This document shows positions 55,641 through 64,000 of a stretch of DNA of 64,000 nt, piece after piece. The position numbers and the translations under genes were made by a program. The DNA lies in assembly GCA_922989275.2 (NCBI GenBank), contig OV277869.1:24686189-24750188 (forward strand). Reading direction: 5' to 3'. Under the pieces are notes generated by a model. It had not been told where the DNA came from and made no database searches. It worked only from the letters and a program-made list of their open reading frames with translations. How positions within the stretch are numbered: position 1 is the first letter of the stretch; each line of letters opens with the position of its first letter. Source of the stretch: Gari tellinella (lineage: Eukaryota > Mollusca > Bivalvia > Cardiida > Psammobiidae).

Positions 55641-55936
55641 CTGTCGATTCACTTTTTTGTATAACGTGTATAAACAGCGAAAATAATGACAAATGTTGAC
55701 GAAGATGCGACTATGGCCAGTGATTAAAGCTTTTTATTCAGTCTTCCAGGTGAATCTATTTATATTCCTGGCATCAGTGTGGTCACATATGTCTACAGAC
55801 TATCTTGCAATTCATGTTTACTTTATTTGTAAGAAGATTTTAGAGATAAACGTAATAAAAGTACTCACCTCGCTACTTTCGCTTTCAATTCCTGATCACT
55901 TTGGTGTCTATATCCTGTGTACGTTTATTCACCGTG
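55641..55936 (-). repeat. Right terminal inverted repeat of the Transib-like element
   Basis: This is the reverse complement of 51326-51622 and ends TTTATTCACCGTG. Confidence 0.9.
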
Positions 55937-56439
55937 CAAATGGGAGACACAAAAAGTGCGCGTTTTCCGGAGGGAGTCGTTACAGAGAGGGGAATTGATT
56001 AACATTTGCAAACAGAATGAATCCAGATCAGACGCCGCGTAACGCGACGTCTGGTTTTGGATTCAAACTGGCTGTCACTCGTCATTATGTTGTTTTTTCT
56101 ATCAAAATGTTCAATATGTAAATTTGAGAAAAACAGCAGACGATATTGTAGCCGTAAAAGCTTTCAATACAATTGTTAAGGGAACAGTAACAGTGTTGTT
56201 GTAAAGAGGGATCACTGTAAGCTTACATGGATTTGACTAAATTGGACACTGTGATTGGCCATTAAAGGTTTCAGGGGTGAATCAATTGAAAATAAAGCGC
56301 GTGTGTGTACACGAACTGTTCACACCAGAAACGAATAATGGTTTATATATGCGTCTTCGACCATAAAAGGATTGAAAGATGATTATTATAATTGCAGAAA
56401 AATAATTAAAAATAGATTGAATTTCACCATCACTGGATA

Positions 56440-56640
56440 AAAATGTCGACTTTGCAAACAGTTTGTATCTAGATCAGACGCCGCGTAACGCGGCGTCTGA
56501 TCAGGATCCAAACTGTTTAGCAATCATATCAATATTTCTTAAGCCAGAACTTCACAAAATCGAATTTTGCATAAAATTGCAAACGACATTTAGCAGACGA
56601 TATTTAAAATTGTATCTGAAAGGGTTATAAGCGACGGGGA
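56440..56640. mobile_element. Family J-like MITE with GACGCC module
   Basis: GCAAACAGTTTGTATCTAGA, GACGCCGCGTAACGCGGCGTC and GATCAGGATCCAAACTG, then the AGCAGACGATATT arm and AAAGGGTTATAA. Confidence 0.6.
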
Positions 56641-56804
56641 ACATTTGGCAAAGAAAGGGTAAACGTATTTGAAAGCTCAAAATTGCTATCTGCTGAAAAT
56701 TGTGAAATAGAAAATCGATTTAATCTACAATATGTTTCAATCCTGATGAGATATCGAGTAACTCGGTATCTAATTACGATCCAAAACCGTGTTCAAGCAC
56801 CTTT

Positions 56805-57048
56805 AACCCTTTCATGATACATTTATCGTGAGAATTGTACCCCTTCACCGCCATATTGCCGTCTGCTTCAATATTGTTGCCTGCAATATCGTTTCAAAAT
56901 TAGAGTTGAGGCAATATAACTGACGTTATTTCAAAACAAGAGGCAAACAGTTTTGATCCTGATCAGACGTCGCGTTACGCGGCGTCAGATCAGGATCAAA
57001 ACTGTTTGCAAATGCGCTTTCAAGCGTCATTGAGAGTGAGAGGGTTAA
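56805..57048. mobile_element. TTAA-type MITE (family J) with GACGCC module
   Basis: TTAACCCTTTCATGATAC at left and GAGAGTGAGAGGGTTAA at right. CCGCCATATTGCCGTCTGC arm; module GACGTCGCGTTACGCGGCGTC. Confidence 0.72.
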
Positions 57049-57300
57049 GTTTAATTTCGAATTCAAACATGCTTTTTTTCTTCAGATAAATTAGCATATC
57101 CTGTGAAAAGACTAAACTTGTTGGTTGTATATTATTGAGGGAAAGGAATGTAAATATATTCATACTATTGAAACAACGACAGACGCTTTTCATCTGTAAT
57201 TATTTTCGTCTGCTTTTCACCACAATAATATCGTCTGCAGAAACTATCGTCTGCAATATTTTTTCAAAGTCAGATTTACGACGCTTTAATAACTAAATAT

Positions 57301-57501
57301 AGTAAAAACTCTCTATAACGACAATTAAATTGTGTTAATTATAAAGTGTTTACGACAGGTGACAGCTTAAAGAAAGGTGACAGTAAAACAGAAAGCTCCT
57401 TTAGGAGTTTTCTGTTTTACTGTAGCCTTGCTTTAAGTCACCAGTCTTTTTATACAATCAATAAGCCTTCGTTTAGTGGTCGTAATAGAGAGGTTTTACT
57501 G
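57301..57501. mobile_element. Family C MITE
   Basis: AGTAAAAACTCTCTATAACG and GAGAGGTTTTACTG before TA. The centre is AAGCTCCTTTAGGAGTTTTC, with arms GGTGACAGCTTAAAG and CTTTAAGTCACCAG. Confidence 0.8.
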
Positions 57502-57527
57502 TACATAATATTATATATACGAGATTC

Positions 57528-57600
57528 AGCAGTTTGGATCTTAATCAGTCGCCGCGTTACGCGACGTCTGATCAGGATCCAAACTACATGTATTTGCAAA
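57528..57600. repeat. GACGCC-type hairpin module
   Basis: AGCAGTTTGGATCTTAATCA, GTCGCCGCGTTACGCGACGTC and GATCAGGATCCAAACTACAT. Confidence 0.65.
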
Positions 57601-57917
57601 ATACGCTCCATTGTGGACAATTGTTGTAAGAGGGTTCATCAATAAAAAGTCATTGAAACGATGAGTAATGTGTTTTCATGCAACTGGATATACAATGGGA
57701 CAAGCGATATTCTTTTCCAGTAAAAACGTACAATGTATATAAGAATAAAATACGACCTTGCAAACCAGCTTATTATTTGAGAGAAATTAATGAGTTTCTA
57801 TCGTCAGTCCTATTCTATTTGTCGTTTAACTCTAATCATCCTAAATTGCCGTCTGCGAAAAAAAACTAAATAATCGGTTTTTAAGTTTTAAAACTAGCGA
57901 AATGTTGAATATGAATG

Positions 57918-57985
57918 CCAAACAGTTTTAATCCAGATCAGACGCTACGTTACGCGACGTCTGGTCCGGATCAAAACTGTTACAA
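57918..57985. repeat. GACGCC-type hairpin module
   Basis: CCAAACAGTTTTAATCCAGA, GACGCTACGTTACGCGACGTC and GGTCCGGATCAAAACTG. Confidence 0.65.
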
Positions 57986-58440
57986 ATATTAGTTTATGCT
58001 CTAGTGTCTACAAATTTAAAAGGAGTTTGATATAACTTTGTAAAATTATATATGGCTATAAGTTCTCCAATGAGATCAACCATTTTTTTTAATTTGTTGA
58101 ATTGGTCAAGAGTTTTCTGTCCTTATTGCGTTGAAAAAAACATGTTTGATAGTGTTTACCCACTAGCAACTACAGTTTTGAACGCAGTTTGATTATACTT
58201 GCACACAATGTATATAATAATAAGTCCTTAATCGCTCACCTGACCATGGTGACACTAAGACTGGTCAAGTGATTACAGAAAAGAAGAATTGTAAAGTTTC
58301 ACTGATGTTATAAAGAAAATCAGCCTCATCCCCTGGTAACCATGTTTTTTAAGCTAAGAAATTTATTTTGCAAAATCTGGTAGTGTCACCTATGAATCAT
58401 TTGCGTAATACATGTATAACTTTCATATGGCGAAAGTGTT

Positions 58441-58740
58441 TTAAAGACTTTTCGTCAGTCCATTGAGGGACCACCAGCCCATTGCTCTGGATGTGTCAAT
58501 GTAACTGTCAAAGCACGTACAGCACAATCTCAGTTTACCTGGTGAGGTCCAGATTATACTCATGCTCTAGTGATTTTCAAGGGTTATTTCTAACCAAACA
58601 ATCAAATATAAAGGTAGAGTCTCACACGAGAAGCTTCAATGGTACTTTGCTAGCGACATGTCCATAAGATCCATGATTTTTGCAAGGAAATTGTCTGGCA
58701 AGGCGTTATGATCGAAAGGTCATCTAGGGATGTCTTTAAG
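58441..58740. repeat. 300-bp repeat, inverted relative of 32149-32450
   Basis: Begins TTAAAGACTTTTCGTCAGTC and ends CATCTAGGGATGTCTTTAAG. The middle shares GGTGAGGTCCAGATTATACT and GTCTCACACGAGAAGCTTC with the other copy. Confidence 0.72.
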
Positions 58741-58790
58741 TTCCAAGTTTTCATGGGAAAAATTTATTTTTAGCTCCAGCGACCTAGATA

Positions 58791-59035
58791 CAGTGGAGAA
58801 TCTGTTATTCTTTCCCAATAAACGCGTTTACGCTAAAACTATTATTTGCAGTGCAAACAGTTTGGAGCCAGATCAGACGCCGGGTAACCCGGCGTCTGAT
58901 CAGGCTCCATACTGTTTGCCACCAAGATAAACATGAATAATCAGAATTGTCCAAAAAATGTTCTTTTCTACGTTTTAGTGCTTTGCGATTGCGTACGTTT
59001 GCGTTTAAACGGGAAAGAATAACAGATTATCCACT
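58791..59035. mobile_element. Family A MITE, 245 bp, opposite orientation
   Basis: TA flanks CAGTGGAGAATCTGTTATTC and ACAGATTATCCACTG. Module GACGCCGGGTAACCCGGCGTC. Confidence 0.85.
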
Positions 59036-59058
59036 GTATGTAACAGACCGGAATAATG

Positions 59059-59325
59059 TCAACAACATTGGTAAAGGTTTTCTAGAAGTCACACCATACC
59101 AAACATCAAAGCTCTTGTTCTATTAATTTCAGAGAAGAAATTGTTTGAAGATTTCACTATATAGCTCTATGAAGAACTGTGACCCCCGGGGCGGAGTCAA
59201 TTTTGACCCCAGATACATCATTTGAATATTCTTGATAGAGGATCTGTAGATAAGGTTATGTGCCAAATTGTGGTTTTTGGTAAGAAGATGTTTGAAGATT
59301 TCCCTATATAACTCTATGTAAAATG
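59059..59325. repeat. Reverse fragment of the 318-bp tandem repeat
   Basis: CAAAGCTCTTGTTCTATTAA, ATATAGCTCTATGAAGAACTG, GACCCCCGGGGCGGAGTC and CTTGATAGAGGATCTG are the complement of units at 52056-54097. Confidence 0.75.
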
Positions 59326-59638
59326 GTGGACAAATTAGGTGGAGAGAGAACTATTACAACTATTACACGTTCAGGGAAACAAACAAGACTGTCAAAGGAG
59401 CCGTAAAAGGACCGACATTCGCAGATACAATTTTCGAAAAATGAAAAAAGTTTAGGGTCGGAGAGAAAATATAGGGTCGGTCGGGTTACTGGAAACACGG
59501 GTATTTGTTATTGTCATGATGATCAGCCCCTGGCTACGAAATTGTCGTCTGCAAAATGAATTTCCGAGCTTATCATGATATAAGATGGGAGTGTTTTCTA
59601 TTTTTCCCAAAATACTAGTAAAGAAGAAGACAGTTACC

Positions 59639-59893
59639 CAGGGCTGCCATTTCTCCAGATTTTTCCTAAATTTTCGGATTTTTTTTTAGTACATGGTAAC
59701 TTAAAGCAGGCTGAAAGTAAAGCAGAATGCGCCTTAATGCGCATTCTGCTTTACTTCCAGCCTGCTTTAAGCAGCCACATGTCAACAAAACTAGAAACAG
59801 GCGATGGGGTAAAGGTACGATTCGTAAAATCGCACTTGAAAAATGCAAATTTGGAAATCTCAGGATTGTTCATGTCAACTTATGGCAGCCCTG
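59639..59893. mobile_element. MITE with CAGGGCTGCCAT ends (family E), family D core
   Basis: CAGGGCTGCCATTTCTCCAG and TATGGCAGCCCTG at the ends. The centre is the GCAGAATGCGCCTTAATGCG hairpin of family D plus GGCGATGGGGTAAAGG. Flanking GTTACC and GTAACG do not match well. Confidence 0.75.
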
Positions 59894-60319
59894 GTAACGT
59901 GGCGTCTAATCAGGATCCATGTACTGTTTGAAACTGGTTTTGAAATTTCGTCAGCCATACATCTAACTTTGAAATGTTATTACAGATAACAATATTGAAG
60001 CAGACGACAATATGGCGGTGAATGGGTAATACCCTCACGATAGACTTGACCATAAAAGGATTAACAAACAAAACAAATTGTCCACAAAATAAAGTTTGCA
60101 GCAGTGTTCTTTTTGTTTTACCTACCCTATCATTCAGTCAATCACTCATTCGTGTATCTAATTCCAATTAATCGCATTGACAGACTTTCAAATGATATTA
60201 CGATAGCTGATAGTATCATTTCATGTTAGTTGGTAACTATATAGCACCGTCTTCTCTTATGTTAGTTGATAAATAGCACCGTATTCTGTTATACTAGCTG
60301 ATGACAAGCATCGTATTCT

Positions 60320-60549
60320 CAGGGCTACCATAATTTGCTAAAAAAAGTCCTAAGATTTCCAAATTTTCAAGCGCGATTTTAGGAAACGTACCTTTAGCTG
60401 CCATGCTTTATGACATCAACATAAGTAGGCAAACAGTTTAGATCCAGATCAGACGCCGCGTCACGCGGCGTCTGATCAGGATTCAAACTGTTTGACACCC
60501 ATATCCGAGATTTTATTTTTTTTTTAAATCCGGAGATATGGCAGCCCTG
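60320..60549. mobile_element. Family E MITE carrying the GACGCC module
   Basis: Ends CAGGGCTACCATAATTTGC and CGGAGATATGGCAGCCCTG, with a 6-bp duplication TATTCT (60314-60319 and 60550-60555). The centre is CAAACAGTTTAGATCCAGAT with GACGCCGCGTCACGCGGCGTC, not the family D core found in its sisters. Confidence 0.82.
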
Positions 60550-61173
60550 TATTCTGTTATGTTAGCTGATAACTAGCACCGTCCTCTTTTATGTTAGCTG
60601 ATAACTAGCACACACTGTAATGTTAGCTGATGAGTAGCACCGTCTTTTGTTATACTAGCTGATAACTAGAACCGTCTTCTGTTATGCTGGCTGATAACTA
60701 GCACCGTCTTCAGTTATGTTAGCTGATGACTAGCACCCTCTGTTGTTATACTAGCTGATAACTAGCACCGTCTTCAGTTATGTTAGCTGATAACTAGAGC
60801 CGTCTTCTGTTATGCAAGCTGATAACCAGAACCGTCTTCTGTTATGCTGGCTGATAACTAGAACCGTCTTCTGTTATGCTGGCTGATAACTAGAACCGTC
60901 TTCTGTTATGCAAGCTGATAACTAGCACCGTCTTCTGTTATGCTGGCTGATAAGTAGCACCGTCTTCTGTTATGTTAGCTGATAACCAGCACTCTTCTTT
61001 CAGTACTATCTTGTTAGCCAATACTTAGCACTAGCTTGTGTTAGCTGATGATTAGTACCAGTTTCTGGACGTTGATACTGAGCACTATCTTTTCTAAGTT
61101 GATACTGGGCGCCATCCTATGTTATGATAGCTAATACTGAGCACAATCATTTGGAAGTTCATACTGAGCATCA

Positions 61174-61428
61174 CAGGGCTGCCATAAGTTGAAATGAAAA
61201 ATCCTAAGATTTCCAAATTTGCATTTTTCAAGTGCGATTTTACGAATCGTACCTTTACCCCATAGCCTTTTTCTTGTTTTGTTGACATGCGACTACTTAA
61301 AGCAGGCTGTAAGTAAAGCAGAATGCGCCTTCGGGCGCATTCTGCTTTACTTTCAGCCTGCTTTAAGCTACCATGTTCTTGAAAAAAATCCGAAGTTTTC
61401 GGAAAAATCCGGAGAAATGGCAGCCCTG
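61174..61428. mobile_element. Family E MITE with family D core
   Basis: Ends CAGGGCTGCCATAAGTTG and CCGGAGAAATGGCAGCCCTG, with a 6-bp duplication GCATCA (61168-61173 and 61429-61434). The centre is AATGCGCCTTCGGGCGCATT. Confidence 0.82.
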
Positions 61429-61760
61429 GCATCACCAGCTGTAAGCTGATATTTATCTATACTTTTTGTGTATTGATACTTTTGTTGGCGGATAAATGGC
61501 ACCAGTTGTGCAAGTTGATATACATAACGCCATTCTGTAAGCTGATAAAGGTACTCAGCGACATTTTCTTTTAGCTGAAATTTTGCGCCATTTTCTGTTA
61601 GCTGAAACTTAGCACCATTTTCTGTTCGGCGATACTTATCACAATAATCTATATATTCTTGAAAGTTCCATTCAAATATTCTATCAAAGAATAGTATGAC
61701 GCCACCTACTCATTACAGTAAACTTCCTCGAATGTTTATCCACACTTAAATTACTAAACA

Positions 61761-61889
61761 TCATGTTTCTTTGTCCCGACCACGTCTATTCTTGCAGTAC
61801 AACACTAGATCGACAATCGCAGCGATCGCGACGCCTATTAAAATTATAGGTAACTGGGATAAAATCCAGAATAGTATTGCGTAAACCAT
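61761..61889 (-). CDS. Candidate 42-aa single-span membrane micropeptide
   Basis: The frame starts at an ATG in ACCATGG, an ideal vertebrate-type Kozak context, and ends in TGA. It reads MVYAILFWILSQLPIILIG, then about ten more hydrophobic residues (VAIAAIVDLVL), then YCKNRRGRDKET. That is one continuous transmembrane segment with a basic tail, the layout of regulin-type micropeptides; no specific family is recognised. TTATATACATT about 40-50 bases upstream could be a TATA-like element. It could instead be the last exon of a larger membrane protein or a chance frame. Confidence 0.4.
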   Translation of the reverse strand: MVYAILFWILSQLPIILIGVAIAAIVDLVLYCKNRRGRDKET

Positions 61890-62072
61890 GGTCAATATGT
61901 CAGGGTAGAAAGAAACAGTTTTATTTAAAGATAATGTATATAAGTCCTTCTATCTGCAGTCGATATCAACGATAGAATACGGTGCTATAAAACACATTCT
62001 ACCCGTTTCAGTTGTTCACTAAATACTCCTTTGCATGCCGGTCACGACTTGGCTAGTATTGGGAAACAGTTA

Positions 62073-62290
62073 CAGCGGAGAAGACGTTATTCTTTTCTAA
62101 TAAACGCGTTTACGCTAAATCTTTTATTTACATTGGAAACAGTTTGGAACCAGATCAGACGCCGGGTAACCCGGCGTCTGATCAGGCTTCAAACTGTTTG
62201 CCAATCAGATTTGAAAGAATATTCAAAATTGTCAAAAAGTTGTTATTTTCTATATTTAATTGCAATGCATTTGCGTTTAACACAAAACAA
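62073..62290. mobile_element. Family A MITE, right end lost
   Basis: CAGCGGAGAAGACGTTATTC after TA, then AATAAACGCGTTTACGC and the module GACGCCGGGTAACCCGGCGTC. The right arm fades after TTTGCGTTTAA. Confidence 0.7.
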
Positions 62291-62559
62291 CAACCAGAAT
62301 AGGACTGATGATAAAAACACATTAAAAAGCTTTCGGCATTTATTCTGGTATGCATTGGACAATCACATGTAATTAATATCTCTCAAATAAGCTCGTCTGC
62401 AAGGTCGTATTTCTTTTAATATATTATCAGTTGCATAAACTAAATATGATAACATATTACTCACCCGTTCATTTACTTTATTTATAAACCATCGTATAGA
62501 TATGTATTGAGTTAAAGCGTCTTAAATCTGACTGTGAAAACATATTGTATACATATTAT

Positions 62560-62910
62560 TATTTCTATCGCAAACGCATTGCAATAAAATGTAGAAAATG
62601 ACACTTTTTCGAAAATTCTGACTATTACTGTAATCATAGTTGCAAACAGTTTGGAGCCTATTGCTTAAAAAATTTGCTTAAAAAATAACTAAAATTCGTT
62701 GGTTATGTGAGAACGGTTCTGTCACTCGTCGATGTTTAAGACAAGTTGATCTCAAACTCGTCTAGAATAGAAAAGTTATTAAGCTCGCCAGCATTTAATT
62801 CAGCTTGTCTTAAACATCGAATCATGGCAGATCCTATAGGTCTACAAATACTCTCTTTTTCTTAAGTTTCCCGGATCAAAACTGTTTGCAAATATTAGCC
62901 AAGTCGTGCT
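62560..62910. mobile_element. Split and partly deleted MITE half
   Basis: CGCAAACGCATTGCAATAAA and GCAAACAGTTTGGAGCC look like a family A left half. About 220 bases later comes GGATCAAAACTGTTTGCAAA. Between them lie CGATGTTTAAGACAAG and CTTGTCTTAAACATCG, a further inverted pair. Confidence 0.5.
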
Positions 62911-63530
62911 TAGCAGACTGGCTGTATTAACTGATTTAAAACTTATACATGTATACTAGATAATACACTAGTGCAACTGATTGTATATCGCCGGTGTCGA
63001 TGTTAAGTAGATATGTTTGTGATTTTCAATAAGCTAAACTATGAAAAATTTAGTTATCTGCAAACCACAAACATAATCATAGCATATTACTTTGATATAG
63101 ATGGCTTGATGCAAGCATTGTTTTCATTATTATTATTATTATCTGACCCTTTAACTATTTCATAGTGTCCCCTAAAAGGATATCGGTCATCAGGGTAGAT
63201 TATGATGCGATGCTGTACTCAGGGTGAGATTCTGCGTTGTTTCAGTTTTAAAATTGCGAAAACGTTATATTTTTAGTTTAAACAAAATGTAAGGAAATGT
63301 AAATGAATACCATTTCTCGAAAATCCTATTACTCTTTTCGGACAAGTTTACTCTTCATATGTGCACTGTTTGAAAGGGATGATTAATTATACTCGTCAAC
63401 AGTAGTGTTCAATGAATTAATTTGAGTGTCCAACGGTTTGAAGCCTGGATGGTTTGATACACAAACTGTCTGTCTTGCGCAATGCCAGCGCACACAGACA
63501 CCGAAGTATGAAGTTGCCGAAAAGATAGTA

Positions 63531-63887
63531 CAGTGCTCCCTCCCTACCTAATGGGAGACAAACATTGTGTGTGTTGGTCAGAGGAAATCGTTATAGGGAG
63601 GGAAACTGGCTTACATTTGCAAACAGCTTGTATCAAGATCAGACGCCACGTTTAGGCGACGTCTGATCTGGATACAAGCTGTTTGTCACTCGTCATTATG
63701 TTATTTTTCTGTCAAAATATCCATTATGTAATTTTAAGAAAAAAACAGCGGACGACAATTCTAAGCAGACGATATTGCAGCCGTGGTAAGGTTGTACATA
63801 ACTGTCTTGTTTTTTTGGAACATCGGCCAGCATTTTTGTAAAAATGGAATCGTTGTTCGAATGGCCGTTGTAGGGAGGGAGCACTGT
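63531..63887. mobile_element. Family B MITE, 357 bp
   Basis: TA flanks CAGTGCTCCCTCCCTACC and TAGGGAGGGAGCACTG. The module is GACGCCACGTTTAGGCGACGTC, with AGCAGACGATATTGC arms. Confidence 0.82.
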
Positions 63888-63934
63888 ACGCCTCCTTTTT
63901 ACCATTTTCACCTCCATAGGCAAATACAGTCGAC

Positions 63935-64000
63935 TTTTCAAACAGATTGGATCTTAACGCTTAACGCGGTATCTGATCAGGATCTAAACTAATTTAAACT
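63935..64000. repeat. GACGCC-type module at the window edge
   Basis: CAAACAGATTGGATCTTAAC and GCGGTATCTGATCAGGATCT then AAACT; the left arm has lost part of its stem. Confidence 0.55.

Larger units (their letters stand above)
51326..55936. mobile_element. 4.6-kb non-autonomous Transib/RAG-superfamily-like transposon
   Basis: The inverted ends begin CACGGTGAATAAACGTACAC and are bounded by a 5-bp duplication CAAAT (51321-51325 and 55937-55941). CAC tips with a GTG-completed heptamer and 5-bp duplications are the recognised hallmarks of Transib and RAG-like transposons; the V(D)J heptamer is CACAGTG. The terminal inverted repeats are about 297 bases with only three differences by eye. The interior holds no transposase frame, only tandem repeats, so it must rely on enzyme supplied elsewhere. 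Confidence 0.8.
51300..56217. mobile_element. Family B MITE split by a Transib-like element
   Basis: The left piece 51300-51325 reads CAGCGATCCCTACAACGACA then CCAAAT after TA. The right piece 55937-56217 begins CAAATGGGAGACACAAAAAG, contains the GACGCCGCGTAACGCGACGTC module and ends GAGGGATCACTG before TA. Rejoined, they give the family B sequence ACGACACC-AA-TGGGAGAC without gap. Confidence 0.85.
60225..61640. repeat. 32-bp minisatellite GTTAGCTGATAACTAGCACC
   Basis: Some twenty or more units of about 32 bases (TTAGCTGATAACTAGCACCG then TCTTCTGTTATG), becoming degenerate to the right. Two family E MITEs interrupt it. Confidence 0.88.

Noticed and set aside
60225..61640. CRISPR-like regular repeats
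   Set aside because: Units are head-to-tail without unique spacers, in an animal genome; this is a minisatellite.

Overview
The window reads as nuclear DNA of an animal, most likely a bivalve mollusc. It is AT-rich, has small phase-0/1/2 exons in multi-kilobase introns, carries no bacterial-style operons, and is packed with short palindromic transposons, tRNA-derived SINE pieces and molluscan-type tandem repeats. The bivalve assignment is inference from repeat style; no species marker is present.

Two host genes can be reconstructed from exons whose phases agree at every junction. (1) On the minus strand, 5842 down to 365, five coding exons encode nearly all of a UPF0462 (C4orf33-type) protein of about 193 residues; only the extreme N-terminus lies on an exon I could not find. 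(2) On the plus strand, about 24679 to 48274, eight exons encode about 613 residues of a protein with two cyclic nucleotide-binding domains (CNBD2-like), with the stop codon and a poly(A) signal. Its 5' end was not found. A third candidate is a 42-codon single-span membrane micropeptide frame with an ideal Kozak context (61889 to 61761, minus).

The rest is mostly mobile DNA. A 5.6-kb LTR retrotransposon (14245-19871, minus orientation) has identical-looking 227-bp LTRs, a 4-bp target duplication, a primer binding site, a polypurine tract and one gag-protease frame, but its reverse transcriptase, RNase H and integrase are gone. A 5'-truncated LINE (about 6860-8725, minus) sits inside a palindromic MITE. 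A 4.6-kb element with near-identical 297-bp inverted ends, CACGGTG tips and a 5-bp target duplication (51326-55936) has the hallmarks of the Transib/RAG superfamily and lies inside another MITE whose two halves can be rejoined by eye. A 4.1-kb foldback-like element with a 6-bp target duplication (32519-36660) contains a 2.0-kb TTAA-flanked element and two SINE pieces. A 960-bp palindrome carries mirrored reading frames in its arms.

The most unusual pattern is a roughly 65-bp hairpin module (CAAACAGTTTG ... GACGCCGCGTTACGCGGCGTC ... CAAACTGTTTG). It recurs about thirty times at the centre of several MITE families whose outer ends are unrelated. One MITE copy lacks it exactly (an 'empty site'), and in another case a MITE has inserted into the TA at the hairpin apex. 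MITEs also abut splice sites of both host genes.
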